A stretch of 28,421 nucleotides of DNA, from positions 1-28,421 of the forward strand of contig NZ_CP075381.1 in the NCBI RefSeq assembly GCF_023035875.1, written 5' to 3'. Numbering within the stretch: position 1 is the first letter of the stretch; each line of letters starts with the position of its first letter. The position numbers and the translations under genes were made by a program. This document shows positions 15,292 through 23,311 of this stretch, in pieces. The notes under the pieces are model-generated. The model worked only from the letters and a program-made list of their open reading frames with translations, was not told where the DNA came from and made no database searches. This DNA is from Borrelia puertoricensis. GTDB lineage: Bacteria > Spirochaetota > Spirochaetia > Borreliales > Borreliaceae.

Positions 15292-16254
15292 TTAAGATTG
15301 TTTAATATCAACTCGTAAAATTGTTTTCTCTGTTGCTAAGAGTCCACCAAGTACAAAATCAAGGTATGAATGTGCAACATCACTTGAATTCTTATCAATT
15401 TGTCTATTTAGCATTGGCAACATGTATTTACTTGATTTAAGTCTAATAAGATTAGGACTTAATGGATAAATTAGTATCTGATTTTGAAGTAAATGACTTT
15501 TATGTATATATACTTCTTGCCAATCATTTATAGCCTTAATTGTATCAGTAATAACATCTCTCCATTTATCAGTTGAAGAATAAACATTAGATGATGATGA
15601 CGTATTTGGTATTGCACATGGTTTGATAAGTTTCAAACTTGTTATTGGATCAACTAATACCATAAAAGGTGTTGAGAATTCATCACCAAGTTCTAGCTTT
15701 AAAAGTCCTGACTTTATCTTTTCAAAGATCTTATCCATCTTATCTTTATCTGAAGCCTCAACTTCTTCTTTAACTTGTCTTGGCATATTTAAGAGCCCAT
15801 ACATATTAGGAAGCATTCGTTTTTGATTCTTTCCATCTCTCTGGATTGAAACATCACCTGTTAAGATAAATTGGTCAATAAGCTCGATAATCTCATTACT
15901 TGCAAGTTTGTATGCTTGCTCGAAGGTCAGTAAATTATTATTTACATCACCCGTATAATCATTATTTTTATAAAACTTCTCAGCAGTTTTCTTTAAATGT
16001 CTAAACTTATACTGCAATCTAAGGTAATCAAGCTTAATTAGATGTGCTTTAAATCCAATAGTTGAGACAGTATTAAATTCATCTGTTAACGTTGTTGGAT
16101 TAGCGTTAAGAAACGCATCCCATTTTATTACGTTGATATAATTACAGGAAGTGGCGTTCTCTTCAATTTGTTTACTTGAGAACCACTTATAAAACATTGG
16201 TTCTCTTGCATAATTTTCTAACCCTACTATTTCTCTAGCATTAAATTCTAACAT
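15292..16254 (-). CDS. Putative major capsid protein, copy 2
   Basis: A 320-residue protein closely similar along its whole length to the product of 16270-17244. Shared blocks include 'IKWDAFLNANPTTL', 'LQYKFRHLK', 'KDGKNQKRMLPNMYGLLNMP', 'LELGDEFSTPMMVLVDP' (copy 1; one residue differs here) and the C-terminal 'SYLDFVLGGLLATEKTILRVDIK'. It lies between head decoration-like and connector genes, where the major capsid protein belongs. Size and alpha/beta pattern suit an HK97-type fold, but no motif proves it. The start is ATG 16254 with AGGAG six bases upstream, rather than the TTG one codon earlier. Two tandem capsid-type genes suggest a mixed shell or a minor capsid/vertex variant. Confidence 0.6.
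   Translation of the reverse strand: MLEFNAREIVGLENYAREPMFYKWFSSKQIEENATSCNYINVIKWDAFLNANPTTLTDEFNTVSTIGFKAHLIKLDYLRLQYKFRHLKKTAEKFYKNNDYTGDVNNNLLTFEQAYKLASNEIIELIDQFILTGDVSIQRDGKNQKRMLPNMYGLLNMPRQVKEEVEASDKDKMDKIFEKIKSGLLKLELGDEFSTPFMVLVDPITSLKLIKPCAIPNTSSSSNVYSSTDKWRDVITDTIKAINDWQEVYIHKSHLLQNQILIYPLSPNLIRLKSSKYMLPMLNRQIDKNSSDVAHSYLDFVLGGLLATEKTILRVDIKQS
15302..15363 (-). repeat. 62-bp identical patch in capsid gene copy 2
   Basis: Bases 15302-15363 are identical to 16277-16338, covering the codons of the C-terminal ~20 residues of both capsid paralogues. The rest of the two genes has diverged much more at the DNA level. Confidence 0.9.
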
Positions 16255-16269
16255 CAAATTCTCCTAACT

Positions 16270-17244
16270 TTATGCCTTAATATCAACTCGTAAAATTGTT
16301 TTCTCTGTTGCTAAGAGTCCACCAAGTACAAAATCAAGATATGAATGTGCAATATCAGTTGAATCTCTATCCACTTGCTCATTTGGCATTGGTAGCATAT
16401 ATTTACTTGGTTTGAACTTAATTAGTTCAGCATTTAATGGATAAATGAGTATTTGATTTTGAAGTAAATTACTTGTTTCAATATAGACTTCTCTTCTATT
16501 ATTAACAGCTTTTATTGTCTTAATAAGGAAGTCCTCCCAAGAATCATTAGAAGAATAAACATTAGATGATGAAGAAGAATTTGTTATTGCATATGGTTTA
16601 ACTAACTTTAAACTTGTTACTGGATCAACTAACACCATCATAGGAGTTGAGAATTCATCTCCTAGCTCTAATTTTGCAAGACCCTTTTCGATACTTTCAA
16701 ATATTTTATCCATTTTATCTTTATTTGATGATTCAACTTCTTCTTTTACTTGATCTGGCATATTTAAGAGCCCATACATATTAGGTAACATTCGTTTTTG
16801 ATTCTTTCCATCTTTTTGGATTGACACAGTACCTGTTAATACAAAATGATTTATTAGTTTTATTATTTCATTTGTTGCAAGTTTATATGCCTCCCCAAAT
16901 GGAAGTAAATTATTATTTACATCTCCAGCATAATCATTATCTTTATAAAATTTTTCAGAAGTTTGTTTTAAGTGTCTAAATTTATATTGTAACTTTAAAT
17001 AATTAAGTCTCACTGACTCTGAACGAAATCCAATGGTTGCAATAGTATTAACTTCATTTACTAATGTTGTAGGATTAGCATTAAGAAATGCATCCCATTT
17101 AATTGTTTTTAAATATCCCATCTTTAAATCAACATCTTCAATTTGTTCTTTTGAAAACCAGTTATAAAATACTGGTAATTTAATTTCTGAGAAAATATTC
17201 GCTATTTCTTTTGCATAATAATTTTGATCATATAATTCTGACAT
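16270..17244 (-). CDS. Putative major capsid protein, copy 1
   Basis: A 324-residue paralogue of the next gene, 15 bases apart. It is preceded by AAAGGAGG, the stronger ribosome binding site of the pair, so this copy is probably the more abundant one. Conserved features are the N-terminal 'FYNWFSKEQIED' and the shared 'NANPTTLVNEVNTIATIGFRS' segment, and the C-terminal 'AHSYLDFVLGGLLATEKTILRVDIKA'. The two proteins differ most in the first ~35 residues and in the stretch after residue ~240. Assignment as capsid rests on gene order, size and expected expression. Confidence 0.65.
   Translation of the reverse strand: MSELYDQNYYAKEIANIFSEIKLPVFYNWFSKEQIEDVDLKMGYLKTIKWDAFLNANPTTLVNEVNTIATIGFRSESVRLNYLKLQYKFRHLKQTSEKFYKDNDYAGDVNNNLLPFGEAYKLATNEIIKLINHFVLTGTVSIQKDGKNQKRMLPNMYGLLNMPDQVKEEVESSNKDKMDKIFESIEKGLAKLELGDEFSTPMMVLVDPVTSLKLVKPYAITNSSSSSNVYSSNDSWEDFLIKTIKAVNNRREVYIETSNLLQNQILIYPLNAELIKFKPSKYMLPMPNEQVDRDSTDIAHSYLDFVLGGLLATEKTILRVDIKA
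16277..16338 (-). repeat. 62-bp identical patch in capsid gene copy 1
   Basis: Partner of 15302-15363, with the same 62 bases. Its identity against a diverged background suggests recent gene conversion or a strong constraint on this end. Confidence 0.9.
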
Positions 17245-17264
17245 CTCTAACCTCCTTTAACTTA

Positions 17265-17846
17265 TTAACTTGGTCTGGCTTTATTACCGTAAATAGCTAC
17301 ATTAACTATGCAAATTTTGTTTGTAGTACCATCAAGTGAAATTGCATCTGATAAAGCATAGGCATTAATTTTGCCATTACTTGAGCTATCTTTTTCAAGC
17401 TCACCATTTGCATCAAATTTAACTTTATCTTTTCTTTTTATACCACTATTTTGTTTGGCTACTAAATACCCTTGAAAATTATTTGTAATAGGTATTACTG
17501 TTGCTATGCCAGTAAACTCATCTATATCACTGCATATTCCATATAGATCATTCTCACCACCAACCTCAACATGTGGTTCATAGTGTGGATTGTTATTAGA
17601 AGTACTTGGATTTTCTACAACTAGTTTTACTCCTCTTTTGTATGGATAACCTTTGACAGGATAATTTTCTAATTTGTCTTTACTATTAGTTACAGTCCCA
17701 CCTTGGTTGGCAAAGTGTAAATTTTTATCCCTAAAATCAATTTTATTACTAAAAACCCCTGCATCACTAATAGGATTTTTCATTAACTTTTTAATACTAT
17801 TAGCTTTCTCTTCATATTGTTTTACTAATTCAGTTACATTTGACAA
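17265..17846 (-). CDS. DUF228 protein, paralogue C (head decoration-like)
   Basis: A 193-residue member of the Borrelia DUF228 family. It has an N-terminal helix (about 1-20), the block 'NKIDFRDKNLHFANQGGTVT', then 'ENYPVKGYPYKRGVKLV' and 'DLYGICSDIDEFTGIATVIPITNNFQGYLV', and a beta-rich C-terminus with 'NKICIVNVAIYGNKA'. The beta-sandwich pattern and location before the capsid genes suggest a head decoration or structural protein; this is inference. The start is TTG at 17846, with GGAGGAG about seven bases upstream. Confidence 0.7.
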   Translation of the reverse strand: MSNVTELVKQYEEKANSIKKLMKNPISDAGVFSNKIDFRDKNLHFANQGGTVTNSKDKLENYPVKGYPYKRGVKLVVENPSTSNNNPHYEPHVEVGGENDLYGICSDIDEFTGIATVIPITNNFQGYLVAKQNSGIKRKDKVKFDANGELEKDSSSNGKINAYALSDAISLDGTTNKICIVNVAIYGNKARPS

Positions 17847-17861
17847 TGTAAATCTCCTCCT

Positions 17862-18662
17862 TTAACCAATGGCTTTATTGCCATAAAGAGCTATTTTAAC
17901 TAAATTTAATGTATACTCATCATTGCTTTTCTTACTCTCATCATTAGTAAGTTGTATTGTAAATTTATTTGATAATGCTATAGCATTAATTTTGACTGAT
18001 GAGGTATTAGATGATTTAACAGCTTCTCCATTAGAATTAAAATCTAATTTATCACCTATTTGCAAACTAACAGAACTTTGTGCAATTACATATCCAGTAA
18101 AATTATTCGTAATAGGAAGTATAGTTGCTACATTAGTATAAGGATCAATATCAACACATATTCCATACATGTTATTCCCATCACTAACTTCAACTTGAAC
18201 TTCGTCATTTTTTTTAGTATCTGTCTCTACTTTTAGCTTTACTGCACGTTTATATGGAAATCCTAAAGCTGGGTATTCTTCTAATTTGTCTGTACTACTT
18301 GAGAGAGATTGTGAAATTGCATCTACTCTTATGTTTTTATCTTGAAAAGTAGTTGGTGCTTTAAACACAGCAGCTTGAGTATCAAAACTCTTAAAGTATT
18401 TCCTTAATTTTAAGATAATCTCTTTAAGTGACTTACCTTCAGTAGTTTCTTCTAATATTGGGGTGCTTCTTTTACTTCGTCTTTTTGATCTTGTAGAATC
18501 CTCTTGTAATTGACTTTTTTGTAATTGGGATTCTTGTAATAGATTTTTAAAAAGTTCTTGATCTTCTGTATCACTTAAATCAATATCACCCATTTGAAAA
18601 TCAGTTTGAGTATCATGATCACTTCTAAGTTCATCTTTTGATGGGTTTGCTTTGCTAGTCAC
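17862..18662 (-). CDS. DUF228 protein, paralogue B with extended N-terminus
   Basis: A 266-residue DUF228 protein, about 75 residues longer than its two neighbours. The extra N-terminus (about 1-80) is polar, Gln/Asp/Ser/Arg-rich, with a 'LLQESQLQKSQLQEDS' repeat and a basic 'RSKRRSKRS' patch, probably disordered. The DUF228 core follows with 'EYPALGFPYKRAVKLKV' and 'NMYGICVDIDPYTNVATILPITNNFTGYVI'. The start is GTG at 18662; the only GAGG is 12 bases upstream, so the ribosome binding site is poor and the start uncertain. The long N-terminus could anchor the protein to the capsid or DNA; speculative. Confidence 0.7.
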   Translation of the reverse strand: MTSKANPSKDELRSDHDTQTDFQMGDIDLSDTEDQELFKNLLQESQLQKSQLQEDSTRSKRRSKRSTPILEETTEGKSLKEIILKLRKYFKSFDTQAAVFKAPTTFQDKNIRVDAISQSLSSSTDKLEEYPALGFPYKRAVKLKVETDTKKNDEVQVEVSDGNNMYGICVDIDPYTNVATILPITNNFTGYVIAQSSVSLQIGDKLDFNSNGEAVKSSNTSSVKINAIALSNKFTIQLTNDESKKSNDEYTLNLVKIALYGNKAIG

Positions 18663-18667
18663 TATTC

Positions 18668-19222
18668 TTAATTACCTCTGTTTCCACATATACTTACTAA
18701 TGCTATGTATAAGTTAGTATTAACTTGAAATGCCTTTGATAAGGCTATTCCATTAACACCACCTGAACTGCTGTTATTTTCAACTTCACCATCTGTATTA
18801 ATTTTAATTTTATTTCCAGGATTAATTGAACTTTGACCATCTTTCTTTACTACTAAATATCCCGTAAAATTATTTGTTATTGGCAGTACAGTTGCTATAC
18901 CAGTAAAGTCATCAATATCTATGCATATACCATATAAATCAGTACCACCCCCAGCTTCTACACAAGGTTCAGTATTATCACTTGCCTCATAAGATAACTT
19001 AACACCACGTTTGTATGGATATCCTTTAACAGGATAATTCTCTAACTTATCTACTTTTGAAGTTATACTTCCACCAGAATTAGCAAAGGTTAAATTCTTA
19101 TCTCTAAAATCAACATTATTACTAAAAAGACCAGGATCCCTATTTGGATTTTTCATTAGGTCTTGTATTTCTTTTACCTTTTTATCATATTCTTCTTTAA
19201 GTTTTGTTATAGTCTCTGACAT
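18668..19222 (-). CDS. DUF228 protein, paralogue A (head decoration-like)
   Basis: A 184-residue DUF228 protein, first of three in a row, very close to paralogue C: 'NVDFRDKNLTFANSGGSIT', 'ENYPVKGYPYKRGVKL', 'DLYGICIDIDDFTGIATVLPITNNFTGYLVVKK'. AAGGAG is eight bases before the ATG, and the gene overlaps the end of the DUF1357 gene by 16 bases. Three paralogues in tandem suggest local duplication and possible variation of particle surface. Head decoration is an inference. Confidence 0.72.
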   Translation of the reverse strand: MSETITKLKEEYDKKVKEIQDLMKNPNRDPGLFSNNVDFRDKNLTFANSGGSITSKVDKLENYPVKGYPYKRGVKLSYEASDNTEPCVEAGGGTDLYGICIDIDDFTGIATVLPITNNFTGYLVVKKDGQSSINPGNKIKINTDGEVENNSSSGGVNGIALSKAFQVNTNLYIALVSICGNRGN

Positions 19223-19908
19223 GCATATATCTCCTTAAGCTGTTTTTTTTTCTCTTTAAGGTTATAAAACTCATGTATTCTATCTTTATAAGCATTTGCA
19301 ACAGAAATATTAAATTCATCAAAGTTAACTGGTGAAAATCCTGAATCTAATAATGATATTCTATTCTCTATTTTAGAGATAATATCACCATGCTTAGAGT
19401 CAATATTACTTGCAGCACGTTTTCTCATGCTTATATTCACTTTTGCTAAAGATACAAGTTGTTCTAATATCTCTCCATCTAAATGTTCAAAATTATCTAG
19501 CTTGGAAATAGCTTTTATTTGTTCTTTAGGAACAAATTTTCTCACTAACTCTCTTCTTTGTGCTTGCATTATTTCTTTCAGTGAATAACCTTTAGAAAGA
19601 AGAGTATCTTTATCAAAATGCTTGCTTAAATGTGCTTTTGCTAATTGATCAATTTCATTTATCTTTTCAGCTTCTAAGAGTAACTGTTTCTCTACTCGCT
19701 CTCTATCTTCTGCATTTGCAAGTTCACGTGCAATTCGGTCATTTATACTTAATTTATTAACCCTTTCATCTTCTCGAGTTACCTTTTCTTTAAGCTGCAT
19801 ATACTCTTCAAACTCTTCTTGACTTATACGTTTAAACTTATCAGAAGAGCTATTATCATTAGTCTGTATTACTACTTCTTCTGTATTTACATCTGAATCT
19901 TTTTCCAT
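19207..19908 (-). CDS. DUF1357 protein, possible scaffold/head morphogenesis protein
   Basis: A 233-residue, highly charged, almost entirely helical protein of the Borrelia DUF1357 family. It follows the portal gene and precedes the decoration and capsid genes. Charged helical proteins in this place are often capsid scaffolds. No protease motif is visible. AAGGAG lies six bases before the ATG. The scaffold role is inferred from composition and order. Confidence 0.65.
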   Translation of the reverse strand: MEKDSDVNTEEVVIQTNDNSSSDKFKRISQEEFEEYMQLKEKVTREDERVNKLSINDRIARELANAEDRERVEKQLLLEAEKINEIDQLAKAHLSKHFDKDTLLSKGYSLKEIMQAQRRELVRKFVPKEQIKAISKLDNFEHLDGEILEQLVSLAKVNISMRKRAASNIDSKHGDIISKIENRISLLDSGFSPVNFDEFNISVANAYKDRIHEFYNLKEKKKQLKEIYACQRL

Positions 19909-19922
19909 GAAAACTCCTTAAC

Positions 19923-21158
19923 CTAAATTGAAAATAATTTTTCTTTTAGCTTTGATATTTCATCTTTGCTTAAAACACTTTTATTTATAAGTTCACTATA
20001 TTTACCGAAAAATTCTATTAATTTGAGATCTCTATCTACTCTCTCTTCTTCACTAAGCATAACAAGAGAATTAAATTTCATCTCTAAACCAAAATACCTA
20101 GATAGTTTAATATTGACAGCAATCTCTACTGCTTCTTGTATTCCTTTAAGAAAATCATAATAATTGGATCTATCTCCCTTCCCATCATTTCCCAAACCTT
20201 TAGTCTGTTCATTAAAACTTCGAGTTAGTGGCTCTTTTGTATCTGCTCCTATCTTAGCTTTTACTAATGCCAATGCCTCTTTTAAATAAGACAAATCATA
20301 CTTAATTACCTCTAATGATGCATCTGTTGTTGAAGTGTAAAATATTCCTTCATTATTTAAACTTGACTTTAATCTCTCGATTTCTCTTGAGAGACTATCA
20401 TTAATACTCTTAAGATCGCATATGCTGTTATTATCCTGTCTTTGTCTTTGAAATAGACCTGCAAATAATCCATTATTACTATTATTTCTATGTGTTAAGC
20501 TGTTTAATGATGCAGTTGCATTTGATAGTGCATCTTGAAGTCCAACTAATGCTTCATCTTTATAAAAAAGAAAATTATGTGTCTCTATTCTCTTATCTAT
20601 CTCTGTATAAATTTTCTCAAGTAGATAAATATTAAGTAAAAAACTTTCACTATAACATGGTGTGTAACGTTTTAAGACATAATCATAATTATCATAAATG
20701 ATGAGTCTACTCTTATGTATCTTAACTAAAGAATAAGTGGTATTTCCTTCTTTTACTGTGTAAGTAATATACTGGTCATAAATGCCCAAATCTTTAACTA
20801 AATTGAAATCTAGATATTTAAATCCAATGGGCAATTCAGAATTTACTTCTTCTTCTAATTCTGTCAGTTCATCACGAGTTAGAACTAAAATATATCCTGC
20901 ACCATTAAATCTATAACTAATTATAAGATTTAAAAGAGCATCTTTAAGCTCTCTTTTAAGTCTTGCTATCTCAGATTCACTAATATTATCTAAACTTTCA
21001 AGATGAATACCATTCTTCAGTGCATCCTCAGCAGGATTCTCTATATAGTTCCTAAAAACAAGCGAATATTTATATAATTCCAAAGGACAGATCTTATTTG
21101 ATCGTTTCTTTAGTTCATCAAAATAATACAAATTTGTTCCTTTAATTTCAGTTTGCAT
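19923..21158 (-). CDS. Phage portal protein
   Basis: A 411-residue protein in the position of the portal, after the terminase genes and before head genes. Sequence features fit Borrelia portal-type proteins (DUF1073-like): 'SLVFRNYIENPAEDALKNG' near the start, a beta-rich 'FNGAGYILVLTRDELTELEEEVNSELPIGFKYLD' region, a helical stem with a poorly ordered Gln/Asn/Ser insertion, and 'DRSNYYDFLKGIQEAVEIAVNIKLSRYFGLEMKFNSL' near the end. I choose ATG 21158. A TTG at 21191 extends the frame, but that TTG is part of a TTGACA promoter element. The ATG has no ribosome binding site and lies four bases after the -10 box. Confidence 0.75.
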   Translation of the reverse strand: MQTEIKGTNLYYFDELKKRSNKICPLELYKYSLVFRNYIENPAEDALKNGIHLESLDNISESEIARLKRELKDALLNLIISYRFNGAGYILVLTRDELTELEEEVNSELPIGFKYLDFNLVKDLGIYDQYITYTVKEGNTTYSLVKIHKSRLIIYDNYDYVLKRYTPCYSESFLLNIYLLEKIYTEIDKRIETHNFLFYKDEALVGLQDALSNATASLNSLTHRNNSNNGLFAGLFQRQRQDNNSICDLKSINDSLSREIERLKSSLNNEGIFYTSTTDASLEVIKYDLSYLKEALALVKAKIGADTKEPLTRSFNEQTKGLGNDGKGDRSNYYDFLKGIQEAVEIAVNIKLSRYFGLEMKFNSLVMLSEEERVDRDLKLIEFFGKYSELINKSVLSKDEISKLKEKLFSI

Positions 21159-21162
21159 ATAG

Positions 21163-21191
21163 ATTGTAGCAAAAATAATAGTTTTTGTCAA
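21163..21191 (-). promoter_or_regulatory. Near-consensus promoter immediately before portal
   Basis: On the minus strand, TTGACA (21191-21186), exactly 17 bases, then TACAAT (21168-21163). Only four bases separate the -10 box from the portal ATG at 21158, so transcription would start at or within the start codon, giving a leaderless message. This is one of the best promoters in the window. Confidence 0.7.
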
Positions 21192-21206
21192 AATAAAAGA
21201 AACAAA

Positions 21207-21246
21207 TACAGATACAATAATATATAGATATTTTATTGTATCTGTA
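21207..21246 (-). terminator. Stem-loop between bdr and portal
   Basis: Perfect 14-bp inverted repeat (TACAGATACAATAA at 21207-21220, its complement at 21233-21246) with a 12-base spacer. On the minus strand it is followed by TTTGTTTCTTTTATTTT, as in an intrinsic terminator for bdr. It also lies just 16 bases upstream of the portal -35 box, so it could instead bind a regulator. Confidence 0.6.
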
Positions 21247-21307
21247 CTAATTGGGGGGGAACTTAAAAATGGTAAAAATCTTAAATTTATTTTTTATTTA
21301 ATTAAAA

Positions 21308-21907
21308 TTATTTCAATAATAATGCTAATAAAATACCTAAAGTAAGAGTTATGATAGTACCAAACATCCAATTATGGAGTTTAGATGTGTTTTTAAATTC
21401 TAATGTAGATTTCTCTATCTTATTATCAAGATCCTTAATATCAGATTTTAATTCACTTCTGACTGTATCTATCTTGTTATCAAGTTCATTGAATTTAGTA
21501 TCTATCTTATTATTAAGATTATTCTCAACTGCATCTATTTTATTGTCAAGGTCTCTAATATCAGATTTTAAAGTTGTCTCAACCCTTTGAATCTCAGATT
21601 GTAAGAGAGCTTCAACTTTTTCAAGCTTAAGGTTAAAGTTACTCTCAACGGTGTCTATTTTTTTATCGAGTTCATTAAATTTAGTATCTATTTTGGTATT
21701 AAATTCATCCTTAACACTACTAATCCCATCTTCTAAGTGTTTCAATTTTATATCAAAGTTTTCTTTTAAGAATTCAATGTCTTTATAAGTCAGCTCATTA
21801 CGATAATACCTATAAGACAGGTCAATAGCAATATCTCTCTTAATACCGGCTTTAGTAAGTTCAGCTATAACCATTTGCTGAGTAATAACTCGTTGAGCAA
21901 GTCCCAT
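21308..21907 (-). CDS. bdr: Bdr repeat-motif membrane protein
   Basis: A 199-residue Bdr (Borrelia direct repeat) protein. The N-terminal ~50 residues ('LAQRVITQQMVIAELTKAGIKRDIAIDLSYRYYRNELTYKDIEFL') are the conserved Bdr head. Residues ~55-170 form a coiled coil of repeated units of the form 'KIDTKFNELDxKIDTV' and 'LKSDIxDLDNKI'. A C-terminal membrane anchor (about 178-198) follows 'SKLHNWMFG'. AAGGAG is six bases ahead of the ATG. Bdr proteins are inner-membrane anchored in Borrelia; their job is not known. Here the gene lies between large terminase and portal, inside the late region. Confidence 0.92.
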   Translation of the reverse strand: MGLAQRVITQQMVIAELTKAGIKRDIAIDLSYRYYRNELTYKDIEFLKENFDIKLKHLEDGISSVKDEFNTKIDTKFNELDKKIDTVESNFNLKLEKVEALLQSEIQRVETTLKSDIRDLDNKIDAVENNLNNKIDTKFNELDNKIDTVRSELKSDIKDLDNKIEKSTLEFKNTSKLHNWMFGTIITLTLGILLALLLK

Positions 21908-21947
21908 AAAAAACTCCTTATGTAATTATTATATAATATTTTAACTG

Positions 21948-23300
21948 TTATAGGAACCTTATTTTAGTAAAATGAGCTTTAAGAGTACGCATACTTAGAG
22001 TCAATAACATATATGATGCTGATAGGCTATCTAATGAATCATCATCACTCTTACCATCTCCTTTGTACTTATAAATATCAGATATAGCTGACTTACTTGA
22101 ATAATCCATAATACTAAGTTTAGATGTTGCAAATGGCTCTATTAACGTAGCAATTCTAGTAAATTTATTACTTATAGGTTTAATTGGAGCAATTTTAAAA
22201 TTATGACTCATACCCGCCCTAAGTTTAAGAAACATTTTAGTCACATTCCCATGCCCAGAAACGTTATCCCTATCTTCAACATATAGTTTGTGTACATTAA
22301 GATTTGTAAGTATAGTTTTAATTGTATTTAACATTTTAGGATCACCTACTGGTAACTTTTCTTGAAAAATAAACGCATAATAACTTTGATCTACTCGCTC
22401 CAAAACACAAAGAGCTGTATTATCTCCTCCTATACTATATGCAGGATCTAAATATGCTATTGGGGATATAAATTCATGCTTACTTGTAAGATTAACATTA
22501 GTAAATATCGCATCACAGGACGAGACCCATTCTCCAAGTAGAACCCTTGCCTTATATGTTGGAATGTCCTTGTAAATCTCTTCTTGGGTTTTAATAAAAT
22601 CCCGAGAAATTAATTCATTATCATATGTTGTAAAGTTATATGTAGAGTAAATTTTTGTATTATCAATATAATCAAGCTTAAAGAAATGTTCAGGACTATC
22701 TGGATTGGTATCAAATATAATTGCCTGCATTCCTACTCTAAGCCTTTTTAAACATTCTATTAATGTTTCTTTATGCAGTGTAGTTGCTTCATTAACGTAA
22801 ATAAGCGCTGAATTAGAGCCTCTAAACCGCTCAAAATCACTTGCCCTATCACCTCCATACAAATTAACTCTTAGTGAGTCTATTTCAAAATATGATGTAT
22901 TAGAAAATTTTGGCCTAAAGGGTATTTTAAGCATACTAGCAATATCTTCTAACTCACTCATAACATTAACCTCTAATGATTTTTGGGAATTTCCTATTAT
23001 AAAATTATTAGTATTTCTTTTATACACATTCCTATTTGTAAGCAGTATTTTTAAGAATAGATAACATGCTAGAAATGTTTTACCGCTAGCAATCCCACCT
23101 GAGAGGATAATTTTACTTTGTTTATTCTTCTCGATATTACGTACTACTTTAAGTTGTTTTTTAGTTAAATATTTACTTTCAAACCCTTTAAAATCAACCT
23201 CCAATGCTTTAGGCTTAATAAAATTAGATATATCAATACCAAAATCACGCTTGTACTCTCGCTGCATTTCTTTAAATATAGGCAGCTTATATATATCCAT
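21948..23300 (-). CDS. terL: Terminase large subunit (PBSX-type)
   Basis: A 450-residue DNA-packaging motor. The ATPase domain has Walker A GGIASGKT at residues 68-75, and Walker B 'ALIYVNEATT' with the catalytic Glu171. The nuclease domain has Asp285 ('YLDPAYSIGGDNTAL'), 'LYVEDRD' at 339-345, and the terminal acidic 'GKSDDDSLDSL' near 417-427, the usual three-metal-ligand layout. It matches the PBSX-type terminase family. I place the start at ATG 23300 because AAAGGA is seven bases upstream; an ATG two codons earlier overlaps that site. It lies 11 bases after terS. Confidence 0.92.
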   Translation of the reverse strand: MDIYKLPIFKEMQREYKRDFGIDISNFIKPKALEVDFKGFESKYLTKKQLKVVRNIEKNKQSKIILSGGIASGKTFLACYLFLKILLTNRNVYKRNTNNFIIGNSQKSLEVNVMSELEDIASMLKIPFRPKFSNTSYFEIDSLRVNLYGGDRASDFERFRGSNSALIYVNEATTLHKETLIECLKRLRVGMQAIIFDTNPDSPEHFFKLDYIDNTKIYSTYNFTTYDNELISRDFIKTQEEIYKDIPTYKARVLLGEWVSSCDAIFTNVNLTSKHEFISPIAYLDPAYSIGGDNTALCVLERVDQSYYAFIFQEKLPVGDPKMLNTIKTILTNLNVHKLYVEDRDNVSGHGNVTKMFLKLRAGMSHNFKIAPIKPISNKFTRIATLIEPFATSKLSIMDYSSKSAISDIYKYKGDGKSDDDSLDSLSASYMLLTLSMRTLKAHFTKIRFL

Positions 23301-23311
23301 TACCATATCCT

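Noticed and set aside
21351..21590. A 79-codon plus-strand frame with repeated motifs
   Set aside because: It is the reverse reading of the repetitive bdr coiled coil; the repeats come from bdr.
21430..21700. Regularly spaced repeated DNA that could suggest a repeat array
   Set aside because: The repeats are coding repeats of Bdr (22-residue units in frame), not a CRISPR; no separate unique spacers exist.
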